Shown here: one piece after another, positions 23,240 through 34,075 of the stretch
Numbering within the stretch: the first letter of the stretch is position 1
Layout: each line of letters starts with the position of its first letter
DNA from: Sternotherus odoratus
Lineage: Eukaryota; Chordata; Testudines; Kinosternidae
DNA: 64,000 bases
Direction of reading: 5' to 3'
NCBI GenBank assembly: GCA_032164245.1
Contig: JAVMKO010000001.1
Coordinates: forward strand, 19,133,603 to 19,197,602
The notes under the pieces: generated by a model
Database searches by the model: none
Seen by the model: the letters and a program-made list of their open reading frames with translations, nothing else
Told to the model about the DNA's origin: nothing
Program-made: the position numbers and the translations under genes

Positions 23240-24171
23240 GTTTTAAGCCCTGAGGGCCTTAAAACAGCCCTGCTGAGGGCTGTGGCTGGGGGCAAGCAGC
23301 TCCCAGGCTGATTGGGGAAGCAGGCACAGCTGGGGCCATGCCCCAAACAGACCATAGCTGGCTCTTATAAAATGGCTGTGAGCCAGGTGTTCAAACAGTC
23401 TCTCTCCACGCTGGAAGAGAGCAGGGCAGTGCTTCTATATCCTGGGAAATTTCCCCAAATCTGGGATTTTTTAACAGCATGTGCCCTGCAGTTTTCCAAT
23501 TTCCCCTGAAATTTTTCAAGATGAAACATTTTACTCAAAAATTCCCAGATTTGGGGAATTTTCCCAGGATATAGAAGCACTGGCTAGTGCTAAAAATTTC
23601 TCAATTCTGGTGAAAAATCCCCAGAGTCTGGAATTTTTCACCAGATTTGGGAAATTTTTAGCGCTAGGTTGGGAAAAGTTGGCATGTAGAAAAGAAAGAT
23701 GTAAAAGCACTGGAGCAGGGCCTGGCTGCCTGAGGAACAGAGTACCTGAAGTGGAACAGTGCTGGGGGAATAGGCAAGGGAGCTGGGGAGCTCCAGGCTA
23801 GTAACTCCCCAGGCTGCAGGCCTGATACAATGGCCTAAGGAAGATATTGGGGTTAGACAGAAACAGCTGGTCGAAAACCCCTTTGCCTGTGATGACTGGC
23901 TCTTACACTGCAGTCTGCCCGAGGGAGCGGGGGATTGCTGGCAGTAGCCCAGACTGAGGCAAGGTGGGGATTCGCCGGACAGGGGAGACCATAGAGACTG
24001 CGGAGGTATTGCCAGGGGGCAGCACCCCCAGGTAAAAGGGCACCGGGGTCCAGGAGGGACACAGCGGCCAGTGGACAGCAAGACGTTGGCCTCCAGAGGG
24101 CGCTCCGCGCTGGAAAGAGCTAATTCCCGGACGACCAACAGGAAGTGCCACAGGGGTGAGTTGTTGCGCCA
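23240..24171 (+). mobile_element. LTR-like block related to the solo LTR at 1441
   Basis: Segments match the 1441-2110 LTR in order: 'ctcccaggctgattggggaa', a TATA-like ttataaaatggctgtgag (23365), and 'ccagagggcgctccgcgctg' followed by 'gaaagagctaattcccgg' near the 3' side. The two are the same LTR family but clearly diverged. A 286-bp MITE interrupts this copy at 23427-23712. Exact ends and a target duplication could not be fixed, so the boundaries are approximate. Confidence 0.6.
23427..23712. mobile_element. hAT-type MITE made of two hairpins
   Basis: The element starts cagtgctt and ends aaaagcactg, and is bounded by a perfect 8-bp duplication gagcaggg (23419-23426 and 23713-23720). Inside, arms of 46 bp at 23427-23472 and 23537-23582 pair with about two mismatches. 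A second pair of 33-bp arms at 23586-23618 and 23633-23665 pairs with about three mismatches. The duplication length and CAGTG start suggest hAT, while the stacked foldback structure is unusual. It has no coding capacity and sits inside the LTR. Confidence 0.85.
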
Positions 24172-24304
24172 TCCCAAGATCAAACGTGTTTAATTTGTTA
24201 TTTAGCCTTCCAGCTGCAAGCACATTAATTGAGACACAGCAACCTGCCCTTGCAACATAAGGAACTTCATTAAAGGCTTGATCTTGAGCTCCTGAAACTC
24301 CCAT

Positions 24305-24510
24305 TTGTGTCCTAAAATTAGGACATGCTATGCTGGATCAGTCCATCTACTTCAGCATCCTATCGCCCCAGAACCAATACTAGATGCTCCAGAAGAAGAT
24401 ACAAGAAACTCCATAATAGAGAATGATGGACTGACCTGCCCACAGAGGAACTTTATTCCTGACTCCCACCTGTTATTGGATGGCTTACGCCTTGAAGCAT
24501 AATTGCATAT
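24305..24510 (-). mobile_element. CR1 LINE 3' end, minus strand
   Basis: The plus reading 'aggacatgctatgctggatc' followed by 'agtccatctacttcagcatc' is the reverse complement of the usual CR1 terminal region. It is degraded and 5' truncated. Confidence 0.6.
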
Positions 24511-25261
24511 ATCCCTTGTATTAAAAAAAATCAAATTTTATGTAACAGTGGATCTTCTCAAAGGGTGAAATTCACTGCTGTGTATGGGCCTGCACAAGTG
24601 CTTATGTGGTGACTAATTCTTGTGCTGGTCATATGCACAGGGGTGATTCCCACCCACTGGGAGTTCCACGTGCTAAGTTCCTCTTGGCACCAGGCCATAA
24701 TTGAGGGCCGTCTACAGTGCTGTGTCTGGTTGTTCTGTTCCTGCTGTAAGAGTACTTTACCGGAATCCGTTTAGCTATAGCTTTGGAGACCTCTGGTGGA
24801 ATGTATGTTACACAGCAACCGCCTCTGCTAGCACGGCCTTCACCCAGATTATAAGAATGAGTTCTGATTAAATTAGCAGGTGAGAGCAGAACAGATACAA
24901 CTGGGGGCAAATTGATTTTGATTCTTCTTTTTTCTGTGTGGGTTGTGTCCAGATTTCCCCAGAAAAAGAACCACCACTGGCATGAAATCATATTATATAT
25001 AGAACACAGGCTGCTTATTTTCTTTTTTAAGACTCAGAAAGCTGGAGTAGAAGAATGTAGGAAGAGAGGTAATTTGTAAAAGAACCAAAGGTTATATGTG
25101 CATTGCACAACGTCTGCACAAACTCAAGGTGCACTCTTAAAATATTGCATTAAGGATCTGATTCTCCCTAATCCTTACTCAGGTCTTACTGATTGTAATG
25201 GGAGCTTTGCCTCTCTTGGAATAGTAAACTGGGGCATATGATGTTTCCAATAGCAAAGACA
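24511..25261. other. Intergenic DNA without recognised features
   Basis: No gene is recognised. A 120-codon minus-strand frame (24629-24991) lacks any recognisable motif. The segment 25150-25210 ('ggatctgattctccctaatc') resembles an old, widely scattered amniote repeat. Confidence 0.3.
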
Positions 25262-25390
25262 GACTCAGACTCATAGGTCAGAAGGGACCATTATGATCAT
25301 CTAGTCTGACCTCCTGCACAATGCAGGCCACAGAATTTTACCCTTCCATTCCTACAATATACCTCACCTATATCTGAGCTATTGATCATT
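25262..25390 (-). mobile_element. CR1-type fragment, minus strand
   Basis: It contains 'aggtcagaagggaccattat', 'gatcatctagtctgacctcc' and tgcacaatgcaggcca. This is a familiar 3' segment of sauropsid CR1 subfamilies on the minus strand. Confidence 0.65.
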
Positions 25391-25834
25391 ATTATGAGTC
25401 CCTGTGAGAGCTGACATGAGACCCAGGGAGCTGGGATAAGCTTGAGGATGATTCAGAAATCTTTGGTTGACCAGAGGCTACTGCTGGGTTTCTATTATGT
25501 TGATCAGTTAGGAGGTTTTGTTTGTGAACCTTATGACCCAGCAGGTCAATGTGTTGGTCTGTGTTGTATCCCAGGTGAGTGAAGAATGAGTGGTCTAAAG
25601 GAGATATGGGCAGGTTGAGGTTAGGGCGATGTAGTTGAGAGAAACACATCCTTATCCCACAGCCCTAGAAGGGCTGTATTATCTCTTCCATAGAGCTCTC
25701 TTCAGGACAAGGAGTCTCCTTTAAGGGAGATCCCATAAGGAGCTGTGGCTTCTTTCCTCCCATCAAGACTTGTGCCTAGCAATGTCTGGCCAGTTTTTAA
25801 GAGTGTGGCCCACCAAGAGAAAGGGACAGGAATG

Positions 25835-26045
25835 TGGTTTAGTGGTCTGAGATAAGGACTGAGAGTCAGGAATTCTAATCCTGGCCTGTCAGAGTCCTTG
25901 GGCCTTATTGTCTACTCTGGAGTAACTCTAGTGAAGTCAGTGGTGTAAAATTGGTGTAAGGGAATGGACAATAATCCACTCCTCACCTGTAAAATGGCAA
26001 TACAAACACTTACTTGTCTATCTCAGAGGCATTATCATTCATTTT
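25835..26045 (+). mobile_element. MIR-like SINE, interrupted
   Basis: The left part 'tggtttagtggtctgagata' with 'gtcaggaattctaatcctgg' matches a MIR tRNA-derived head and core. The right part 'tcacctgtaaaatggcaata' matches the MIR core after an ~80-bp interruption. It is ancient and non-coding. Confidence 0.5.
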
Positions 26046-27299
26046 TATAAACTCTCTTACAGATGAAATGCTAAATGTAATAGTTATTGCACATGTATAT
26101 GATTTGCTCAGTAGATACTGCCATCACTTTCATGAACTGTGAGAGTGGCTACTGACTTTTAAAAGTTCTGTGCATTGCTAGAGATTCTGCCATTAATTAG
26201 TAGGTTTTACTTACGTGTAGTGGAGTAGTACCTAGAGGAACCAGTGAAGGATCAGTGCTTTATTATGCCAAACATGGAACAGACCTGCAGTAAAAAGTTC
26301 CTGGCCCAGAGAGCTCATGATTTAAATTTTGACAAGATGCAAAGTGTTAATGAATCAAACAACTGGGGGAAGGGGCAGAAAGGAAAACAAGGAACAGTAA
26401 AATAAGCAAGTTCCCATACAATAAGCAGAGGCCACTGCTTATCACCTGCCTTTTATATCACTGCCTTGTCAATGTTCCAATTCTTTGATTACACACACTC
26501 CATTAAGAAGGAAATGAACACAGAATGGCCAAACAATTGCCTCATATTAATGGCTGGAGGGAAGTCTTCGAGAACAAACATGTCCCATTCTCATAAACCC
26601 TGAGGGGAAAGCATTTATGGAGGAAAGTTCAATTCATCACTAATGTGAATCACAGTTGCTATAAACTTTTTGTTTTTTCACAATACAAAAAAAAAATACT
26701 GACTGAAAATCCACTGCTGTAACTAGACAAATCATCATGAATTGTTCCGAATGAATTTCGTGTCCTGCTGTTACAATTCTCCTCAGAACTCTTGCCATTC
26801 ATAGGCTTCAGTTCTGAATTCCAAATAAAGACAATGGATTACCCACATGATTAAAGGTTGCAGGATAATTCCCCTGCTGGAAAAAAAAAAGTATCTGAAA
26901 TCCCTGTAATTTTCTGTAAAGTACCTAAATGGCTTTGCTGTGATCTGGCACTGGCTGCCAGGCACTGTGGTGCACCATTTCACTGTAATTTCAGGAAGCA
27001 GAGGAAAACTGTTGTTAGGAGCTTTGGGAGTAGCCAAAAGGACTATTTTGGTGGACGCGCTAAATATGTGGAGTGGTATAGTTGTATACCATTCAACAGA
27101 CGAACTTGTGTGTGTAAGAGAAACCATGCAGTGCGAAAGGAAAATTTTAGGATTTCTAAGGGATTTGTCTTTTGTTTCTGAATTCTATAAAGAGGCCTCT
27201 AATTTTGGGTACTCAACTTGACATGTTAACTTTTAATATGATAATGATACAATCTGTGTATGCTAATTCTTTTCTAATCTTAGAACAACTTGTTTTTAT
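26046..27299. other. Intergenic DNA without recognised features
   Basis: No supported gene or mobile element is seen. Overlapping open frames at 26783-27221 on both strands (up to 114 codons) show no known domain and no codon bias that I can see, so they are not called. Confidence 0.3.
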
Positions 27300-27481
27300 A
27301 ATCAGAGAGGTAGCCGTGTTAGTCTGGAATTACAGAAGTGACAAAGTCCTGTGGCACCTTAAAGACTAACTAAAGTATCAAAGCATAAGCTTTCGTGGGC
27401 TAATACCCACTTCATCGGATGCATCATATTAGCCCACAAAAGCGTATGCTTCAATACTTTAGTTAGTCTTTAAGGTGCCAC
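27300..27481. mobile_element. PLE-derived foldback (tail-to-tail)
   Basis: The left half starts 'gaggtagccgtgttagtctg' and includes 'ttaaagactaactaaagtat' and aaagcataagctttcgtggg, an inverted PLE tail. The right half repeats the same tail in plus orientation: 'agcccacaaaagcgtatgct' and 'tagttagtctttaaggtgcc'. The two tails meet around the gcatccgatg motif at 27410-27425. The last bases continue after a hAT insertion, at 28363-28395 (aggactctgacacttcttg). Such inverted head and tail arrangements are typical of Penelope-like elements. Confidence 0.7.
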
Positions 27482-28362
27482 CAAGGGTGAAAGTAACTGC
27501 AGCCTCTTACCAGTAGGGGGGCTGGGCTGGGGCCAGCTCTGGCCCCCGGAAGGGGTGGGCCCTCGGGTGGAAGGGGCGGGGCTAGGGGGTCAGAGCCAGC
27601 CCCAGCCCAGCCCCCGTGAGGGTAAGGGGCCTCCCCCACTCCCCTCCTCAGCCCAGGTCCACCCCATCCCCCACCGGCGGCTCCCGTGGCAGTTTAAAGA
27701 GCTTGGGGTGGCCCAGGCCCGGGCTCTTTAAATAGCTATTGGAGCCCCGCCACCGCTTCCCTGGGGTTCGGGCTCCCGTCCCCGCGGAGCCCCACTGCCG
27801 GAGCCCTAGGGAGCTGTGTCGGGGCTCCGGTAGCTATTTAAAGAGACTGGGGCTGGGCCGTTCCTACCGCCCCGGGCCCTTTAAAATACCGCCTGGAGTC
27901 CCCGCTGCGGGAACCCGGGGGAGGCTGCAGCGGGACTCCGGCGACAGTTTAAAGGGCCCGGGGCAGTAGCAGCAGCCCAGCACCGGGCTCTTTAAATAGC
28001 TACCAGAGCCCCACCACAGCCTTCCCAGGGCTCCAGCAGCGGGACTTTGCAGGGACGAGAGCCCTGTTGCCAGAGCCCTGTTGCCAGGGAAGCGGTGGCG
28101 GGGCTCCGGTAGCTATTTAAAGAGCCCGGTTCGCCGCTACTGCCCCGGGCCCTTTAAACTGCCGCAGGAGCACCGCTGCAGCCTCCCCCAGGCTCCCGCA
28201 GTGGGGGCTCTGGCAGCAATTTAAAGGGCCTGAGGCTCCAGCCTCTGCTAGAAGCCCCAGCCCCTTAAATTGTGCCAGGGGAAGCCGATCCGCCCCAATA
28301 TGGCGCATCGGCTCTTGCCGGTACACCCCATACTGGGGCGTACCTGCTTACTTTCACCTCTG
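27482..28362. mobile_element. GC-rich nonautonomous hAT-like element in a PLE
   Basis: An 881-bp element with ends caagggtgaaagtaa and ttactttcacctctg, an imperfect 15-bp inverted repeat. It is flanked by ggtgccac (27474-27481) and gatgccac (28363-28370), an 8-bp duplication with one mismatch. The host PLE tail reads through on both sides. The interior consists of GC-rich modules in alternating orientation, each with ctttaaatagct or agctatttaaag or gccctttaaa beside gagcccc or ggggctc. No transposase frame is present. Confidence 0.8.
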
Positions 28363-28370
28363 GATGCCAC

Positions 28371-29473
28371 AGGACTCTGACACTTCTTGTTTTTATAAAA
28401 ATTTTAAACACAATAACCTTCCTTCCCTTTCTCTCTCCTGTTTTCTTTTTAATGTTTCAACAACAAAACACACACTAATATGAGTAATAACATACAGGGA
28501 TTTATTTAGCAATAATCACATTGTTGTGCTAAGCAGATATAGTGCAATAATTTTGCAGCATCAAATTAATTTCTTGTAATAAACTTAATGTCACTTTAGC
28601 GGACATATTCATTTTAGTTAATTCATATATTAACAGTTTGAATCCACATCCCCCAGCTTTATTGTGGAGGTCTGGTCTTCAGTGGACTCATCTGGCACCT
28701 TGTTTCTTCTGGAGGTGTGTATTTCCCAAGTGGCGGTCCTGTGCGCATTTAATATTTCTTGACATTCTTAATTAAATGCACTTTGGGAACTGCTAGCACT
28801 GTCATCTGAGAAGCATTTAACATGCAGAGGAAGAGTCATAGGGTATGTATAATCCTTCAGTTAATGACCCAGGGCACTGTCTCTCAAAACCCAGATCAAT
28901 TGACTTAAGCTCGAACTGCGGGGCTAAAAATTGACATTCCAGGTTGGGCTGGAGCCCAGGTTCTGAAACCCGTCAAGGGGGAAAGGTCTCAGAGTCCAGG
29001 TGACAGCCCGAGGTAGAACAACTTCACTGCAATTTTTAGCCCTGCAGCCTGACCATGCAACTTCAAGTCATTGGATGTGGGCTCTGAGACTTGATACCCT
29101 GGGTTATTGTAAATATACTTTGTTGTAAATATACTCAAAATGCTGTATATCCTCCTATTACAAGTACATCTGTCCCAGTCTTTAGGATGCTTATTGAGGC
29201 CAAAACGTGGAAGCGCTTTAGCACTCGCTCATATGAAGCTCACTGAACCATGCTGGGATTGCCACTGTTCGTCCCATCTCCCAGAGTACTCTCAGATATT
29301 TGTCAGGCGCGGTGTTCCACACTGGCACAAGGCAGACTTCGATATACATTTTCATACCAATGAAAGTGGCTGTGCTCTGGGCAATATCAGAAGGTCATTA
29401 ACAAAGCAAAAAAACAAAAAGCCGCAAAAAAAAATATTAGGCCAAGATACATGTAGAAAGTAAACTTGGTATA
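28371..29473. other. Intergenic DNA, mostly unrecognised
   Basis: After a short PLE remnant the sequence is AT-rich with no gene. The segment 28840-29110 has paired phrases such as 'ttgacttaagctcgaactgc' and 'gcaacttcaagtcattggat' and may be an old DNA-transposon relic. No ends could be proved. Confidence 0.3.
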
Positions 29474-30501
29474 TCTATATATATAAAAGTCAAATGGTGT
29501 ATGCGTGTGTGCGTGTATGTATGCGTGATGGTATGTGTGCGTGTATGTACGTGCACTTACTCCTTCCACACCGTTTGAGCTAGAGACTTGAAATTTGGTA
29601 CAGTTATAGGTCTTGGGGTCCTAATCAGGGTAAGAGTCGAAAATTTTTCAAATCTCCCCTCTGACGCCCCCCAGGGGTGAAATTATTTAAAGGCCAATCA
29701 CATCAGCTGGGCAGCTGCTGTTCTCTGTGACATAGTTATGATGTCATAATACCCCCTCCAACGGACCCTGCACTCGCTCCGCTCTCTGCCCCCTCCCCCC
29801 ACCAACGGACCCCACACTCGCTCAGCTCTCTGCCCCCTCCCCATCTCCGGCGGACCCGAGTTGGGTTTGGTTGGAGGGTAAGTGAGGTAGGGGTGTCGGG
29901 TTTGGTCGGGGGGTGAGGTGGGGGTGTCGGGTTTGGTCCGGGGGTGAGGTGGGGGTGTCGGGTTTGGTCGGGGGGGGGTAAGTGAGCCGGGGGTGTTGGG
30001 TTTGGTCTGGGGGGGTGGGAAGGTGTCGGGGTGGGTGAGGGGTGAGTGTTGGGGTTGGTCAGGGTGTGTTGGGGTTGGTGGGGGGGTAAGGTGGGGGTGT
30101 TGGGTTTGTTTGGGGGCGTGAGGGGGGTCGGGGTTGGTCGAGAGGTAAGTGAGGTGTGGGTGTCGGGTTTGTTTGTGGTGGTAGGTAGGGGTGTCGGGTT
30201 TGGTTGGGGGGGAAAGTGAGGTGGGTGTGTCAGGTTTGGTCTACAGGGGGTGAGGTGTGGGTGTTGGTCAGGGGGTGTTGGTAGGGGGTGTCGTGGGGGT
30301 GTTGGGTTTGGGTGGGGGGTGAAAATGTGAGTTGGGGTTGGTCGAGAGGTAAGTGAGGTGGGGGTGTCGGGTTTGGTCGGGGGGGTGAGGTGGGGGTGTC
30401 AGGTTTGCTCTCTGCCCCCTCCAACAGACCCCGCACTCGCTCAGCTCTCTGCCCCCTCCCCACCTCCGACAGACCCGAGCAACGCCAGGTATTTTCGCTA
30501 G
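29474..30501 (+). mobile_element. Nonautonomous Helitron, first of a tandem pair
   Basis: It starts TCTATATATATAAAAG after an A (29473). It ends with a short hairpin region acccgagcaacgccaggt and then CTAG (30498-30501). The 5' portion includes 'cttccacaccgtttgagcta' and 'cctaatcagggtaagagtcg'. The middle (29870-30410) is G/T-rich, with irregular repeats of 'ggtgtcgggtttggtc'. There is no Rep/helicase. A second copy starts at the very next base. Confidence 0.8.
29870..30410 (+). repeat. Irregular G/T-rich tandem repeats in a Helitron
   Basis: Variants of ggtgtcgggtttggtcgg with intervening gggtgaggtg recur at spacings of about 30-45 bp. Unit length varies, unlike the sharp 35-bp array of the 21.5-kb Helitron. 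The G-runs could form G-quadruplexes on the plus strand. Confidence 0.75.
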
Positions 30502-31278
30502 TCTATATAGATAAAAGTCAAATGGTGTATGCGTGTATGCGTGCGTGCATGTATGTACGTTCCCTTACTCCTTCCACACCGTTTGAGCTAGAGACTTGAA
30601 ATTTGTTACAGTTTTAGGCCTTAGGGTCCTAATCAGGGTAAGAGTCGAAAATTTTTCAAATCTCACCTCTGACGCCCCCCAGGGGTGAAATTCTTTAAAG
30701 CCCATTCACATCAGCTGGGCAGCAGGTTAACACCCGCTGTTCTCTGTGACATAGTTATGATGTAATAATACCCCCCTCCAACGGACCCCGCACTCGCTCA
30801 GCTCTCTGCCCCCGCCTCTCCTCCAACGGACCCCACAATCGCTCAGCTCTCTTCCCCCCATCCAAGGGCCACCACACTCACTGAGCTCTCTCCCCCCTCA
30901 GGAAAGAATCGAAATTTTTTTAAAATCTCACCCCCCTCCCTACCTCCAACGGCCCCCGCACTCGCTCAGCTCCTCCCCCAACCCCCAACGGACCTTGCAC
31001 TCACTCAGCTCTCTCGCCCCTCAGGAAAGAATTGAAAATTTTTAAAATCTCCCCCTCCTCACCCCACCCACTCGCTGAGCTCTCTCCCCACTCCCACCCT
31101 CCAACGGACCCTGCACTCGCTCAGCTCTCTGCCCCCGCCCCCCCTCCAACGGCCCCGGCACTCGCTCAGCTCTCTCCCCCCTCCAACGGACCCCACACTC
31201 GCTCAGCTCTCTTCGAGCAACGCTGGGTCCCCTTCCCCCCCTCCGACGGACCCGAGCAATGCCGGGTATTTCTGCTAG
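30502..31278 (+). mobile_element. Nonautonomous Helitron, second of a tandem pair
   Basis: It begins TCTATATAGATAAAAG directly after the CTAG of the first copy. Its first ~250 bp follow the 5' part of the first copy closely ('cttccacaccgtttgagcta', 'gtcctaatcagggtaagagt'). It ends with hairpin acccgagcaatgccgggt (5-bp stem) and CTAG (31275-31278), followed by T. The middle is C-rich with many 'ctcgctcagctctc' units, shorter than and different from the first copy's middle. Confidence 0.8.
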
Positions 31279-32754
31279 TTACTAATAAAGAGGAGTTTGC
31301 AAGTTACATATGTGCCTGAATGTAGTACGAGTTGTTTTAATGCAAAGTGCAACTGAAGCTTAATTCTTTATTTCCTGGTATCCTGGTTATTTCCTTTATA
31401 TGTTAAACAAATTCTGTGTTTCACATCTGGAAAAAATGAAGGCTCAAAAAAGTGGGGCCATGTACATCTGAGGTACCAGTTAATTTTACAACTCCAGTAC
31501 CGCAAACCATTTCCACTGGCACAGTGACTCACAGACAAGATAACAAATGGTAGTTGGAAAAAACTGCTATGCATTTAACTCATAGCACTGCTTTAGCAAG
31601 AGGAGACAGTGGTTTCGTTTTGCTTATGTTTTGGTTTCCATTTTCATCTGAAAATCGTGCTTTAGGCCAAGAGATTTTACTTCAGTGTTTCCTATAGGCC
31701 TTTAAAATAAACAGACATTATTAATTAAAAAGAGGGTTTTTTTCTATTAATCAAAAAATTGAAGTAACTCTGAAAGGGAAATATCTTTTCCTCAGAATAT
31801 AGGATCTTTCCCTTTCCCTATTACATTACTTTTTTTAAAAAAATCTGTTTAATATATGCTATAATACAACCCGCTAAAATCAAGGTAAAAGTAAATGATA
31901 TTTTGTATCTGCCATAGAAAAATAAAGTTTAGGTTGGGTTTAGTTACCTCATTTTGAACTCAATCTCTTGCCTAGTCTAGATGTGGCCTATGAGTAACAA
32001 ATCCTTATAGACATGACTAGGCTTTTCAGTTTAAATGTTCCTTCCCTGAGCCACACTAGCACAAAGTGGGCCTCAGCCCAGCAGATCTGGTGTCCAGTAG
32101 ATCTTGCCTGCACACACTGATCCCTGGGTGACTTAGAGATGTAGAAGCTTTTAAGGAACTACTCTCCCCATTGCTAGCACATAGGATGTAACCAGGGAAA
32201 AGGCAGTCATGGCCTGGAGTGCCCTACCCCAATGATTCCTGGAAGTTGTAACAGCTCTTTGAGGACTTTGGCTATTGGCACAGATTAGAGCAGCCTTCAG
32301 ACTGCTATAACCTGCCCTGAGGCTAGCCCAGTGCATACTAGCCCCAGGATTAAGGAGCAGTAAAAGCAATTTGTAACCTCCACTTCAGCAATGAGTAATT
32401 TTCCTTATTTTACAGCTCCCAAGGTCTACAAGATGTTTACAGGACAAACAAGAACACTTGGTCCCTGCCCTGAAGAGCTTGCAGTCTCTCTGTTTAATTA
32501 GAGATGAATTCACAAAGCAAAATAGATGCTCAGGCCACTACAGGTGATGAGCACATTTAAGCACATTGGAGACAGTTTAAATGGCCAGACAGACATGGAA
32601 TTACACTGATATAAAGCCAACATAAATGAGAGGAGGGTCAGCCCCCCAGTGTCTTCAGAATAAGCAGGAATTTGAGTTATAGCCCTGTGCAATCATGTAA
32701 TAACTGGTTACATTAAAGAACATATGTTCAAGTGATTACAGTGTCATACCTCTG
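31279..32754. other. Intergenic DNA with old repeat traces
   Basis: No gene is seen. The segment 32262-32316 ('ttggctattggcacagatta', 'cagactgctataacctg') is repeated nearly identically at 33308-33355, marking a dispersed repeat. The segment 32440-32500 ('ttggtccctgccctgaagag') resembles an old amniote repeat. The rest is unrecognised. Confidence 0.35.
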
Positions 32755-32942
32755 GGTATAAAATAGCTGCTAGCTGCCAGGAATTAGGAAGATGCTTCCC
32801 CCATGGATAAGCTATTCCATAATTGTTTGATATGGGCCTTGCACCTTCTTCTTAAGCATCTAGAACTAGTCACTCTCCAAGACAGTATCTGAACTAGATG
32901 GACCAGTTGTGACCTGCTATGGAAATTCTTATGTTCGTCATT
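32755..32942 (+). mobile_element. CR1 LINE 3' end
   Basis: It contains 'agaactagtcactctccaag', 'tctgaactagatggaccagt' and 'ggaaattcttatgttc', the usual CR1 end. It is degraded and 5' truncated. Confidence 0.7.
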
Positions 32943-33355
32943 ATTTCCAAAGCAAACATAACTATTGTAATGAACTAACCTACTGAAGGAGATCTCATTG
33001 ATGGAGGCATAAAACAACCAGTTATCAGGGATTGCCCAATTTTGTATGATACCAACATCCTCTAAAATGAAAGTACCAAAAGAATTAGAAATAAAAATGG
33101 AAGGACAAGAAAAAGGTCATCACAAAGATCCCAGTAAGAAAACTTTTGAGTTAGGTTGAGGGGATTGGAGATGGGATTTTAGCCATATTTCTAACTAATG
33201 TTTTTAGGTCTACAGAATACATAAGAAGTCAGTTCCTCGCTTACCTGCCCACACACATATCTCACCTCCAACTCTCCACAAAAGCTCAGAGGAATAGACT
33301 TGACACCTTTGGCTATTGGCACAGATCACAGTAGCCTTCAGACTGCTATAACCTG

Positions 33356-34075
33356 TTGTTGGGGTCTATGCCCCTGAGGGTTGGGCAGCGTGGACTAAAG
33401 CCCAGAGTTCATAGGGTCACCCTGGGGTCGCAGGGCAATACAGCCTAGCGGCCAGAGTCCATAGAGCTGCCCTGGGATTGCAGAGAAAACGGACTAGGAG
33501 CCAGAGTCCATAGAGTCATCCCAGGTTTCAGGGCAATGCAGCTTAACAGCCAGAGTCAATAGAGGAGGGCTGCCCACCTAGGGGTGCGACGGCCCAGATA
33601 GGGGGGCCCAGTCCCACCCAAGTAGGGCCCAGACCCAGGGCCCTAACAGTGGCGTAGCACCTTGCCACTGACTCAGTACAGGGGTCTGACCGAAATACGT
33701 TGAGGTTTCCCGGGTGGGAGGTACCACTCCACCACCCTCCCTGGGTCACTTCCTACTGGGCTTGTCGTGGCCGTCTCCCAGGTATCCTTGACTCCTCCAC
33801 GAGCTGTAAGGGCCATCACCTCTTCTGGCTGCTACCGCCACGGAGCTTCAGGGAAGCCTTGGATCGCAGCACTTCCAGGGGCTGAGGCTGGTCCTCCACA
33901 GGAGCTTCACAGACACTTCCTTCTCCCTCAGATGCCAGCCCAGAATGAGCTGAGCTCCCTCTTTTTATACTCCTAGAGCACTTGGAGCATGCCCAGTACA
34001 TCTGGGGCAGGACTTCCATTGCCAGTGCTACTGGCTTAACCCCGTCTGTCCTAGTGTGCGGGGTTGACCAGCCTC
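33356..34075 (-). mobile_element. LTR-like element, minus strand
   Basis: About 720 bp of GC-rich sequence contain, on the minus strand, a TATA box within tataaaaagagggagctcag (33979-33960), followed by 'ctcattctgggctggcatct'. This is an LTR-style promoter region. It immediately follows a fragment of the repeat seen at 32262-32316, suggesting insertion into that repeat. No TG...CA ends with a target duplication were fixed, so the boundaries are approximate. It contains a short internal tandem repeat (33397-33560). Confidence 0.5.
33397..33560. repeat. ~50-55 bp degenerate tandem repeats
   Basis: Units starting ccagagttcatagggtca, ccagagtccatagagctg, ccagagtccatagagtca and ccagagtcaatagaggag follow each other at about 50-55 bp. 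They lie within the LTR-like block. Confidence 0.75.

Noticed and set aside
26783..27221. Opposing open frames of 93-114 codons
   Set aside because: Both strands are open by chance over the same bases; no motif and no splice context.
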